This document shows, in pieces, positions 1 through 11,300 of a DNA stretch of 64,000 nucleotides (its first letter is position 1; each line of letters begins with the position of its first letter). This DNA is from Blattamonas nauphoetae (Eukaryota > Preaxostyla > Oxymonadida). The stretch spans positions 62,001 to 126,000 of the forward strand of contig JARBJD010000111.1 in assembly GCA_033064195.1 (NCBI GenBank), given 5' to 3'. The translations under genes and the position numbers were made by a program. The notes below the pieces were generated by a model that saw only the letters and a program-made list of their open reading frames with translations, made no database searches and was not told the DNA's origin.

Positions 1-1683
1 CGAGCTCCTTCTCCATCTTCTTCACCATCTCGTCATGCTCTCTCTGCTCCTTTTGTTCCTGCAGTTTCCGCTGAACTTCTGCCCTTTGCTCCGCTTTTTG
101 TTTCTCCTCCTCTTTCTGCTTCTTCCTTTGTTCTTTGAGACGTTGCTGTCTTTCTTTTTCCTTCTGTTCTTCCTGCTCCTTCAGCTCTTTCTGACGTTGT
201 ATCTGCCCTTCCTTGAATTTGATAAAGTTTTCTTCGACATGATTCTTTCTCTCGACAGCCTTTTGTCTTTTTTCTTCTTGCGTTTCTTCCATCCGTTGGA
301 AGGCCTCTTGCATCTTTTCCTGCTTTTCATTTGCTTTGCGTTCACTTTCTAATCGTTCTTCCTCACGACGTCGAGCAAGATCTCGCCGCTTTTGTTCAGC
401 GAGGTTGATTTGTTGTTGTGATTTCTTCATCCTCTCTCTCGCCAGTTGGTCGTCCTTCTTTTTCGCTCGTTTTACTCGTTCAGCTTGTTTTCGATGGAGT
501 TCATCCAATTCTTCTTTTCGTTGCTAAGAGAGAGAGAAAATGAACGAGAAAATGGGAGTTCAACCTGTTCTTGTTCTGCCAATTTTTGGAGACGTTCTCT
601 CTCCTTTTGGTCTCTTTCCTTCATAGTTCGTTGGAGTTCCTTATCTTTCTTTTCTTGTCCCTTCCGTACCCGTTCCTGTCCTTCTTCCTGCGGTGAGAAA
701 ATGATTGTTTAACTCCCGGAAAAACACACAAATTTCTTTTGTTTTTCGGCAGCCCGTTCTTGTAGCATTCTTCGATGCTCCTCCTGTCGTTCTTCCTCTT
801 CCTTTTTCCTTTGCAGATCCTGTTGTCGTTTTTCTTCAGCTTCCTTTTTTTGTCGTTTTATTTCACGTTGTTCTTCGAGTTTCATTTCTTTTTGCATTTT
901 TTTCTTGATTTTTCGTATCATGAATGCAATGAGAAAAGGATACAGTTTCTTCTATTTGTCTTTTTCTCTCTTTCAATTCTTCCTTCCTTCTTTCTTCCAT
1001 CTTTCGTTTTTCTTCTTCCTTTCTTTCTTGTTCTTCCTTCTCCCGGGCTGCAATTTGTGTATTCTGTTGAAGAATACGGTCAAGTTCCGCCTGTCTCTGG
1101 GCACGAACTCGTTCCAATCGAGCCTCTAAAATCTCTGTCACGGAGAAAGAAATGGCAAACTCTCTGCTTCCACCGCACTGTCCATCTGACCGGTCTGATT
1201 TTGTGAATCATTTTTCTTATCCTCTTCCTCGCGAACGACCTCATCTCGGACTGTCTGACACAACTCAACCTTTCCTGAAAAGGTACAAGAAACGAAGCAT
1301 GATCAAAGCGAGGAAAAAGTGTGAAAAAAGTGATAATACCCTTCCGTTTTGATTCAAAATGTTTGTATATCATGTCTACCTGTTCATCCGTGTAACCTTT
1401 CTTCTTGAACGAATCTCGAGGGCGTTTGAGGAGTTCTGATGGATCTATACCCTCACGTCGACCTAAGCAAAGAAAAAAATCGTGATGAAGTTGCTGAAAG
1501 CGGATATTATGCGGGAATTTTAATGAAATTTGATGATGAGTGAGATTCTGTTGTGAAAAGGGTTTGCACACAGGCTTCTACTGAACGAGGACTAAAATTG
1601 AGAGATTTCGCATTTTCATCAAAATCTGCGAGGCTTGATACACGCACCGAGGTCTTACTCTTTCTCGACCTTGCGTCAGACAT
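1..1683 (-). CDS. Coiled-coil protein with N-terminal SPRS/GIDP motif, 3' part cut by window edge
   Basis: The start is the ATG at 1683, beginning MSDARSRKSK. Exon 1 joins across an intron at 1463-1571 to give SPRSVEACRREGIDPSELL, followed by a short helical segment ending in HFESKRK. I recall this 'SPRS-EAC--GIDP-EL' pattern from the N-terminus of several ciliate, kinetoplastid and animal (CCDC177-like) coiled-coil proteins, but I could not check it. A second intron follows near 1337. From about 1140 down to the window edge the minus strand encodes almost only E, K, R and Q, a long single coiled coil interrupted by short introns near 930, 710 and 540. Molecular function is unknown; a cytoskeletal or flagellar role is inference from architecture. 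It is divergent from FAM21, with 155 bp between the two start codons. The C-terminus lies outside the window, so total length cannot be given. Internal exon borders in the repetitive coiled-coil part are uncertain. Confidence 0.75.
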
Positions 1684-1838
1684 CACTAATGGGCGTTGGA
1701 ACTGCCATATGAATAAAGCTCTGATCGACACTCCAGTGACTGAATATCTCTTTATTTTTGTATCTGGGGAGAGGAACCAAGACGTCTTTGACTGAAACAT
1801 TTGATTATCAATTTGTGATCACGGTACCCATCATTCCA

Positions 1839-4800
1839 ATGACGACTGATCGAAGCCAGTTCGACAGCTGGAATCTCGAAAAGGATCACAAGGTTTTGGA
1901 TTACATTCTGATTAAAACACCCCATTTCATTCATATTTTCCTTCTGTAGTTCCTGGAGGAGCTCCGTGAATTCAGTAATGCACTCTTGGAACAAACGAAG
2001 TCTGTCGAACTTGAAGTTGAAGATGTCCTCTATCAAACAAGCACCGCCTCAATTAAGATTAAAGATATCTTCAATCGATTCGATTTGATCTCCAACGAGA
2101 AATTCATAGAAAATGCATGCCAACTTTCATCCTCATTCTGTTCATATTTTTGGTTAATCTATGTCATTACCATCTGTTCATATCTTTTCTCATTCAATTT
2201 ATATGCGTTCACACATCTAGCGTGTCTATGAAGACGAAATCGCTCCAATTGAAGCAGCCAAAGAAGAGAAAGACCCATACGACACATACACGAAAGAGCA
2301 GAGAGGTACGGACTCAGTCATTTTGTCTATTCAAAACTTTACTTTCTTCTTCAAACAGATCAACTCTTAGTGACAAAATATCAAGAAGCAATGAAAGCGG
2401 CTCTTCTCGTTCTTGGAAATGATAAAACCGAGCCAACAACATCACCTGTTCCTCCTCCACCACAATCAGATGCACCTGTCCCTCCTCCCCCCATTTCATC
2501 ACCAAGCGAACAAACTTCAGAATCACCAACTCCTCACACCACACCCCAACCTCCTCCTCCCGTCACTTCATCTCCGACTGATTCTTCACCTCCCGCCACT
2601 TCACCAGTTGGTACACAAAGCCACTTAGCAATGACATCAATATCTTATGGTGCATCAGCTCAGTCAACGCCAATGATTGGATCGGATGATTACGTCGATC
2701 CGCGAGACCCGTTCTCCAAGCGCCGCCTTCCTTTTTTCATTGGAAGCCAACAGTGGAACGAAGACGAAGATGCTGGCTTACAAATTATGTATGAAGGACA
2801 GACTGAGTTTGAGGAGACACATCCTGTTCAAGATGAAATTCCACTCGATTCTGTTCCCCTCCCACCCCCTCTTGACGGTGACGGACTATTTGAAGGAATT
2901 CCTCCTCCACCCCCACTATATCCTACCGAAGACGATGGGAAGAAAAGCAAAAACATCTTTGATATGGATGACAGTGAACGAAGCAGTTCATCTGACTCTA
3001 GCAACTCAGCAACCGATGAATCAAGTGTTGAATCAGAGGAAGGAAAAGTTTGGGCACGCTCTGATGAAAGTAGCAATGACACATATTCTTCAGATGAAGT
3101 GGTTGAGATCGAATACAACGAAGACAACGAAGAGATTCCACACAAAGACAGTGACTATGATATTGAAGTTAACTGGGAGGAGAACACGGTTAAAGTGAGG
3201 GATGATAGTGCAGCACAACCTAGTGTCCCAATGAACCCAACCATGAACCTCATGAATGAACTCGCCAAGAAAATTAAGCAACGCGGTTCAAATGCCTTCG
3301 ACGACGAGGAATCTGATGATGATTCCGAAGAAAAAGCACCACCTGCACATGTTCCTATGAAGACAGTTATCAAACGTGTGAAAAAGACGAGAAAGACACT
3401 CAAGCCAGTTGAGGAGGAACCCGAAGAGGAGGATGATGAATTCGACCTCATTTTTGGAACATCTTCTGAAAAGAAGAAGAAGAAGGAACGGAAAATCAAG
3501 AAGAGACCACGGAGAGAGCATCATCCTAGCAAACATCACAAAAAAGGCAAAACTCAAAAGAAACCCACAAAGAAGACGACAAAGAAAGAAGACAAAGCAG
3601 AAAAAACCAGTCTCTTCGGTGATTCTCCTGAACACAAACCAACAAAACGAAAGGAAGATGATGATGGGTCTCTGTTCGGATCTTCAGACCATGATGATGA
3701 CGATGATGAGGATGTTGATTTGTTTGGAATTGGAACAGCGAAAAAGGACTACAAAAAAGAGAAAGCCAAGCGAGAGAAGGACAGAGAGCGAAAGAAGAGA
3801 GAAGCGGAAGAAAAGAGGAGGAAAGAAGAGGAAGAGCAGAGTAAGAGTGTGTTTGAGAAGATGGAAGCAAAGAACATTGAAGACGACGAAGACGACCTGT
3901 TTGCGGCTTTGATGCGAAGTGACCCAGCACCCAAAAAGAAGGCAGCGAAGGCCGCTCCAGTTGTGAACGACGAAGATGCCCTTTTCGATGCTTTCTTCGG
4001 AACGAACAAGAAAGATGATAACAAAAAGGCAGAAGAGGAGAAGCGAAAGAAAAAGGAGGAAGAGGAGAGGAAGAAAAAGGCAGCACAGGCGAAGGACGAG
4101 GACGACGACGACGACAACCTCTTCGGATTCTCCTCAACTGTCTCCAAAACAGCGCCGAACAAGCCGATCGCTGAAAAGACCGAAAATGCTGCCCCGCTCT
4201 TCATCGACAAGAAGAAGAAAAAGAAGAAGGGAGCCCCCGCTGAGCCAGAGGAGAAGAAAGAAGTTCCGAAAGAGGAGCCAAAGAAGGAAGAAAAAGGAGC
4301 ACTGTTTGCCGACGAAGACGACGACCTCTTCGGTTTCACATCAACAAGACCGAAGGGTGCAGAGGCTGAGCGGAAAAAGGAGAGGGAGAGGAAGAAGGAG
4401 GAGAGGAAGGAGAAAGACGAAGACGCCAAGATGGACGAGGACTTCGCTGCTCTCCTTGGATTGGGATCGAAGAAGGAAGAGAAAAAGGCACCTGCCACCA
4501 CTCCACGGAAGGAGGAGAAGGAACCTGTTGCAGTCACCATCAAGGAAGAAGAGAAAAAAGAAGCACAGGACGACGATCTCTTCGGAGAGACAGCGCCAAA
4601 AGGAAATGAGGAGAAGAAAAAGAAGAAGAAAAAGAAGGCAGCCCCAATCGGAATTATGTCAGAGCCAACAAAGAAGGAGGACGACTACATTGTGGTCGAT
4701 CTCGGCGACGGAAAGAAGAAGAAGAAAAAGAAGAAGAACAAGGCCGAGGACGCTTTTGATGAGGTTCTTGGAGCAGAAGAGAAGCCCAAACCGAAAATCG

Positions 4801-5632
4801 AATCCAAGAAGAACACCGGCCTCTTTGGTTCGCTGGAAGACATCGAGAAAGACGCGGACGATAAGGAAGAACAGAAGATGACAGTTAATTTCGTGAAACG
4901 CAAAGAACAAACGGAAGAGCCAGAGAAGAAGCCGCAGCCAGAGGAACCGGAAGAGAAACCGGCTCCTGCCGAGGAGAAACCAGCTCCATCAGCTCAACTT
5001 GGGGGAATTGCTGCCCTCCAAGCCAAGCTGAACCTGAACATGGGGATGCTCGGAGGAGGTCCTCGACCGACACCCAAGCCAACAGTGGAACGAGATGAAG
5101 TGGAAGGCGGGGAAGAGAACGCTCATAATTTGGGAGAGGCAGCCCCGTTGGTTCCAGAAGCAACGACGGAAAAGAAGCCACCGACGATCCAGAGAAGACG
5201 GCCAAAGGCATCAGCAGCCAAAGCCGCCTCAGCCACCTCAGCATTCGACATCAAGCCAGCTGTTCACATCAACGAAGACTCCTCACCCTCCAAACCAACC
5301 CCCACCAAAGCTGAGGTGAAGCCCGTGAAGAAAGCGAAGAAGGAAACACCGAAGAAAGACACACCAAAGAAGGAGACGAAGAAGCCAAGTGGAGGAAGCG
5401 ATCTTTTTGGAGACGACGAGGACGATCTGCTATCTTCAAAGCCCGCTCAGCCTGCCAAGTCCAAGGCAAAACAAAAGGGAGGAGCGGGATTGTTCGGAGA
5501 TGACGATGATGACGATGTTTTGGCAATCGCCGCTAAGCCCAAGCAAAAGGTGTGATTTTTCTTCTCTCAATTTTTCTCCAGCCAAAGGCAAAGGCAGCTG
5601 CGAAGGATAACTTCGACGATTTATTTGGATAA
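1839..5632 (+). CDS. WASHC2: WASH complex subunit FAM21 (WASHC2)
   Basis: FAM21 is the long flexible tail subunit of the WASH complex. It links Arp2/3 activation on endosomes to retromer and to actin capping protein. Five exons fit in frame: 1839-1892, 1950-2114, 2221-2305, 2359-5549 and 5582-5632, giving about 1181 aa. The N-terminal helical head matches animal FAM21: FLEELREFSNALLEQTKSVE, then NEKFIENRVYEDEI. A conserved RLPFFIGSQ block lies near residue 215. The rest is disordered and acidic/lysine-rich, with about a dozen 'LFa' motifs (DDLFG, DEDVDLFG, DNLFGF, DDDLFGF), the type that binds VPS35. The last residues are FDDLFG. A basic RRRPKASAAKAAS stretch near position 5200 lies where human FAM21 has its capping-protein (CPI) motif. 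Intron 2 appears to be GC-AG. Identity is secure; exact LFa count and CPI function are inference. Confidence 0.93.
2115..2220 (+). other. Probable GC-AG intron in FAM21
   Basis: Exon 2 ends ...KFIEN and exon 3 begins RVYEDE, exactly reproducing the conserved FIENRVYDEE block of FAM21 proteins. That join requires the intron to begin GCATGCC at 2115 and end CTAG at 2220. No GT donor nearby restores the conserved sequence. Confidence 0.65.
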
Positions 5633-5742
5633 GTTTCATTTCATCATTCCACACTGTCAATTTTAGGTCCAGATTAATGTTTTCTCCTTCTTCAGAAAGG
5701 CGCAAGGTCAAAGTGAACACAGACATGTGAAGTGAGCAAAGA

Positions 5743-5907
5743 GATGGGTTCAGGGAGGGAGATGAATTGAGTCAGGAGGGAGAGACATCGGTTCAGAGAG
5801 GAAGAGGCATGAAGTTCTGAAAGGAGAGGCATGGAATCAGGGAAGGAGATGCATTGAGTCAGGGAGGGAGAGACATGGGTTCAGGGAGGGAGATGAATTG
5901 AGTCATG
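5743..5907. repeat. GA-rich minisatellite, about 3.8 units of roughly 43 bp
   Basis: Diverged direct repeats of a unit resembling GGTTCAGGGAGGGAGATGAA, followed by TTGAGTCAGG and AGGGAGAGACAT, start near 5746, 5791, 5833 and 5877. The first and last copies are nearly identical over about 30 bp. The array lies between the convergent FAM21 and Sfi1-like genes. Its last copy supplies the final codons and stop of the Sfi1-like gene. Confidence 0.8.
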
Positions 5908-8070
5908 GAGCTCTGTTCTCCTCTGCTGGAGAATTCTGAGATCATTCTGAGAAAATGGTGGATCTGGATTGTCATTCACCACCACCGAGAGGACGAGTGG
6001 TCTTGGCTTGATACGAGACTGAGGTTTGGGAATGATGCTGTCGAGATCAAGAGGAGTGGAATGGGAGACGAGCGGACGAGATGGTGAGCGAGCTGTTCGC
6101 GTGGAAGGAGTATCAACAGAAGAAGGCGTTGGAAGAAAAGTTGTTGATGAAGGACCAGAAACGGGAGAACTTCGGAGTTTGGTGTGATCGACTGATATTG
6201 AAGAAGGAAGAGCAGGGCGTGGTGGTGAAGAGAGGAGATCTTGTTTGCGAGGAGATGTGAGAGAGGGAGAAACTGGCTTCGAAGACGGAGCAGCATATCG
6301 TGTTGTGTATTCATCAGAGGCTGGTCTTGGGTCACGACGGATGGGGAGAAGAGAGGAATGCACGATCGGGACACCATACCGCTCAAAGGCAGGATTGGCG
6401 TGGGATACGAATCGCTGTGGTTCAGGCTCTCGTCTTTGTCTGAGCAGGACGATCGTCTTCCACTTCTGCGCATAACGCCGGGTGATGTCCATCCTCTGTT
6501 TGAGCTCATTCATTTGCCGTTTCTCGAGATATGCCTTTCTGTCTGTCTCGAGCTGAGTGGCTCCTTGCATCCACTGAGCAACAGCAAACCGACATTGGTC
6601 ATCTTCGTACGTGTCCAAAGCAAGCTCTTCTTTCGCTCTTTGCTGTTGTCGTTTCACAGCATACAACAAAATGGAGTCGAAGCATGTTCGGAGAGTCTGC
6701 TCTCGTTTTCTTTGTTGGACCGCAAGTTGTGCGCGTGTCCTCTGGACCGACGACTTCGACGTTTCTCTCCAAACTCGAAGAGCTCTTGTGAGAATAGAGC
6801 GATTTCGGAAGACGACAGCGGATTGGTTCTTCTCCCGTTCAATTTTTGAGATCACGACATTCCGAGCAAACAAGCTTAGGACCGATTGCTTGATTTCTCG
6901 ATCGCGAGCTTGGCACATCTCACGAACCAAAACATATCTCATTTGTTTGTGCGTAGTTCTATCTTTCCATGCAATGAATGCTCGCCGTAGCTTGCCAGAA
7001 ACGATGTGATCCTGTAGAGTGTTGAGAAAATCCGCCTTTTCCTCGTTTTTCTGAACGACGAGGTGGTGAAAATCAACACACCAAACAGTGAAAATCTAAC
7101 AACTGAATAAACAAAAAACCGTTCAGACCCTACGTTTTTTCTGGAAGAGGAGATGTTTTTGGCACTCTGATAGGATGAGAGCTTTCTCCTGCTTTCTGGC
7201 TACAAATTGCTTCCAACTAAGAAACATTGTGTTTAACACATATCTTTTATGATGATTCTCGGCAAAACCAGTCCGTATCATTTCTTGTTCGCGCTCAACG
7301 AGTGCATTTCGAAATGATTCTGATATCCGTCTGAATAGTCGTCTTTTCAGCATAATTGTCGATTGTTCACGTAGCTGACTCTTCTGATATTGAATTTCAA
7401 CATTCTGCATTTGTGAGTAGGAAAAATTCGAACCTCTCTGAGATGATTGAATACATTCTGCTTTATTCTTCGGTTGTGAAAATCGGAAATGAACTCTTGT
7501 TGCTCTCGCTTCAATCTACATCTATCCACCTACATGAAAAGAATATAGTGAATGAATGAATCCAGACATTTCGTTGGAGGAGAGAGAAAAGGAATTTCTG
7601 GCTTTGTCTGAGACGAAAGTGGAGAGCAATCCGCTTAATCAAGCAATTATGGACAAAAACAAAACAATACATTGTTTTCATCATTTTTAATTCGTTCGTC
7701 AACACGGAGCCTCCAAATATAGAGAGCTTTTGTAGCGAGTGTGCTGAAGTAGAAAGAACGTGCAAGTTCAGAGTGTTCTCTTTCTCGCACCTTGTCATCG
7801 AGAGCCTGTCTCCAGATTCTGAGAATTCTATTCCGAATATAATCCAAAACAAAGAGACGGAATGAAAAGATATTGTGTTGTCTAAAATTCACACCGGCGA
7901 CGACATAACAAGACCATGGTCCGTTTCAAGTTCATCTTTTCCTTTTCTGGACATTTTTCACGTTGTACATGGCGTGCCCAAACACGAAAAGCGGTTGAGA
8001 GACGACGACGCCTTTCGGCAAACTGTGCCGTTCTAATCATCGCAGATTCATATGCAGCATCCAAATTCAT
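5881..8070 (-). CDS. Sfi1-like centrin-binding repeat protein
   Basis: Sfi1-type proteins form a long helix decorated with centrin at the spindle pole body, centrosome or basal body. The translated exons carry repeated short helices with the Sfi1 signature of an aromatic or hydrophobic residue, then W and basic residues: AFRVWARHVQREK, ILRIWRQALDDKV, ALYIWRLRVDERI, MFLSWKQFVARKQ, ALRVWRETSKSS, YAQKWKTIV. Repeats are spaced roughly 30-70 aa. A 28-nt intron (GTTATG...TTTTAG, about 7887-7914) separates exons 1 and 2; other introns lie near 7540 and 7420 and around 7030-7120. The C-terminal 170 residues are P/S/T-rich and disordered. The start chosen is the ATG at 8070 (MNLDAAYESAM). It is directly preceded by CAG, so an upstream exon is possible. 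The last codons are written by the minisatellite. The family call rests on repeat pattern only. Confidence 0.75.
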
Positions 8071-8395
8071 CTGTATTGATGATTACTTGACTGAGATAAA
8101 TCCAGAAGATGTAGAAACAACGAGAGATGAAATAGCGAATCTCAAATGGCTGGCACCAGGAACTGAGACTGAATTCTACTTAATAAACGCCTCGCTCTTA
8201 TTCCTGTGCTTCAAAACAACAGGAAGGTATGATCTGATCTGGTATCACCCGACAGAAAAATAGAAAGATTTTGATTGGCCCTTTTCATTTTTCTGGTTCT
8301 GGATTCTGGCAGAAATACAAGGAAGTGGGTATCTTCAGAAAACGATAAATGAAGAAAAATACAAACAAGATGAATGAAATGAATTCAAAAAAATA
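8071..8395. other. Intergenic stretch between two minus-strand genes
   Basis: Holds the 3' flank of the large coiled-coil gene and the 5' flank of the Sfi1-like gene. A plus-strand ORF covers part of it (7916-8263), but it is mostly antisense to Sfi1 exon 1 and has no recognisable domain. No RNA gene or repeat seen. Confidence 0.5.
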
Positions 8396-11300
8396 TTAGT
8401 CCAAGAGGTGATTCATGACACCCTGAAAATTAATCACATTGAGTGCACGTTTGCTCTGAGATTTATCACGGATCTGGCGTGGATTGGGGGAGGTAACTGA
8501 TCCCTTATGCTTTCCGAGGTAGGTTTGAATAAGCCTCGTGAGAGGTTGGAATATTTGTGTCGTTTTGATGAACAGCGACTGCTTCGTAATTCTTTCCAGG
8601 AGGATTGAGACTGAATTGAGTGCTTCTGTCGCTTCCTCCTGATCAGCGTTGTCTATCAAGTATTTCAGTGAGAAATAGACAATCGTGCAGAACCAGTCAG
8701 AATCCATCTCCGTGTAGAACTCATCCTTGATCATGGTTGCTCCAACTCCCGAGCGTGATCCATGCGGTGTGAACGATTTATTGCTCTGATCACCTTGTGA
8801 CAACGCTGATTGGTTCATTGACGAAAGAGTGGTTAATGGAGGCTGGACAGACGACGAAATTTGAAGCAAGAAGAACGCTGCTGCTTGGATGAGGGCCGGT
8901 TGGCGAGTGAGAAGAAGAAGCGACGCGATTTCAGAACAGCCATTCACACAAAGATCCTTCTCGACCTGAGGATTCCTTCGCTTCACAAGAGCATTCACGA
9001 CCTGATTCATTTGAGACAGCAAGAACGTTTCAGGAGCTGAATCACTTACATCATCAGGAACACCGTACGAGAGCGTTAATCGCAGGACACAAAAATTGAG
9101 GTTGAACCAAGAGCTTCCCTGATTCTGATTGGACGACGTTGTGTCAAATGATGTCTCGTCATCAAGGAGACTCCAGAGAGCATTCAACAGATGTCGTCCA
9201 GCAGCCAGCTCTTCCTTCTGTGTCGATGAAATGAATGCGAGATGATGCTTCTGGAGGAGTGACGAGATCCCTGGCGTTGTGAGCTTTGACGATGGAGTGA
9301 TGAGCGACCGCGTGTCGTTTTGGAAGAGGCCGAGAAGAAGCTGAACGAACATCAGTTGAACATCAAAGTCCACGAGACGGAGAGCAGAGGAAAATGGAAG
9401 GAGTGAAGAGAATGATGTGAAGAGCGACGTGGATTCAATTCCGTCGTTCGACGATGCAATCCCATTCAAAATAGGGACAATTGTGGACAACATCCGAGCT
9501 CCTTCCAAATCCTCCGCAGACTCATCTTTGGCTGGCTCGACGCGCGAGTCAATCTGTTTTCTGGTGTCGTGTGGAGACGAGTCGTGTCGAGGGCTGTCCC
9601 GTTTAGGAGAATATCTTTGGTGCTGATCTTGTTCGTGCTCCTGCTTGATTCCTGCTGTCTCATCCTCAGAGTCAGACAATGGTTGCTCTACAAAGTCTTG
9701 TGGTGGAGAAGAGGATTGAGTCCTTTCAGACGGTGAGACAGTTGCTGGTTGTTCAGAGATTTGGGAGAAAGTGTGTAAATCGTTCCTCTCTTCTTGTTTT
9801 GTTGGAATTTCAGAGAATTTTTCCGTGTCACTTCGACTCGTTTCGATCAGCGGTGGTTGAATTGGCGGATCCTGCGGAGTGAGATCAAAATGGAGGTTCA
9901 GGGACACTTGAGGCGACTGTTTCATGATTGTGTGCTTTCGAGGAGAAACAGTTGTTTGTTTTGGTTGAACATTTTGGGATGAGGTTTGAATTGATTCATC
10001 GTCAAATGGTTTGTGATGGTTGTTTGGTGTTGGTTGGAGCTGGGCTTCCATTGTTTGAGTGGGCTCTGGGATTGGATACTGAAGATCGTGGTGGACAACT
10101 TCAGATGGACCAGAGTGTCTGTTGAGCGAGGTGTGTGGTGTGGATGGGGGCGTGTCTGTTGGATGTGATGGTTGATGTTGGAACTCAGGACTTGCAGTGA
10201 TATTTTCTTGTGGTTGAAATTGAGAACGAAATTGGTTTTGTGGGATGGTGTGAGGTGGAGATGACGACGACGGGACATTCTGTTCATGCGATGGAGATTG
10301 ATGCAGCGGGGAAGACTGCTTCTGTGCAGACGGCGTCGTATTCTGTTGAGTACGGTCCCCCACATCTGCCTGTTTAGGGAGTGTTTCCTCTTGTCCGTGA
10401 TCTTTCCTCCGAGGAGAGGGCGAGCGGGTTGGGACACGCTTCGACGACTGACTCCGCCGGACTGGAGACCGCCGTTTCGCTGGAGATTGGGCGACTTTCT
10501 TTTGGGGTGATTTGTTTCTCCGAAGTGGCTTCTTCTCCTGCTTCGGCTTTGAAGGCGATGGCGGACGGCTTTTGTTGGTCTTTTGGGTCTGCTGCATCGT
10601 CGATGCTTTCCGAGCAGACGATGAGCGATGTCGAGTTTGAGGAGATCGAGGACGCTGCTGTGTTCGTCTCACTTTCCGAAGAGAACCCTTCTTTCCTTTG
10701 TACACACTCTCGTCGTACTCTGTCTGTGGATGAGAATCGTCCTGTTCGGGCTGCTGTGGACTTGTGTGCTCGCCTTTCTTGGGTGTCTCCACAAGCGACA
10801 ACCCAAGCCGATCCAGCAGCGTGTGCAATTCTGCATCGACAGTCTCCTTCGCTCTTTTCGTGATTGGTTCTGGCTCACTGACTTCTTCCTCGTCCTCGTC
10901 TTCTGATTGAATGTCGATGTATGATTCACTGTCAGGGTATTGTTCATCTTGTTTTTGTTCAACCTCGGATGGTTCCTTTGGGCGTTGCACGAGGTGCTCG
11001 ATGAGTGTTGCGTTTGTCTTCCGCAATTCGTTCAGTTCAGCTTGGAGTCTCTTGCGCTCGTCGACTTCTGCCTGGAGCTGGCTTTCAAATCTCTGCCTCT
11101 CTTTGTCCCGCTCTGCTTCGAGTTGTCTGACTCGTTCATCGACGTCGCTCTGCTTCTGCTCTTCAGCTTTCTTCTTCTTCTGTTCATTGTCTTTCTGCCC
11201 TTGCTGCATCATCGCAATCCGTGCTTTCGCTCGCTTCACTTCTTCTTTAGCTTTTTGGAGTTCTTCTTCTTTCATGCTCTGTTCTTTCTTTGTATCCGTG

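Noticed and set aside
3526-4881. Long ORFs in other frames of the FAM21 gene (R-rich plus strand, S/F-rich minus strand)
   Set aside because: Shadows of GA-rich repeats coding for E, K and D; no independent start, family or splice support.
7916-8263. Plus-strand ORF of 115 codons
   Set aside because: Mostly antisense to Sfi1-like exon 1; no domain and no intron signals. Coding-like wording in its second half is not enough.
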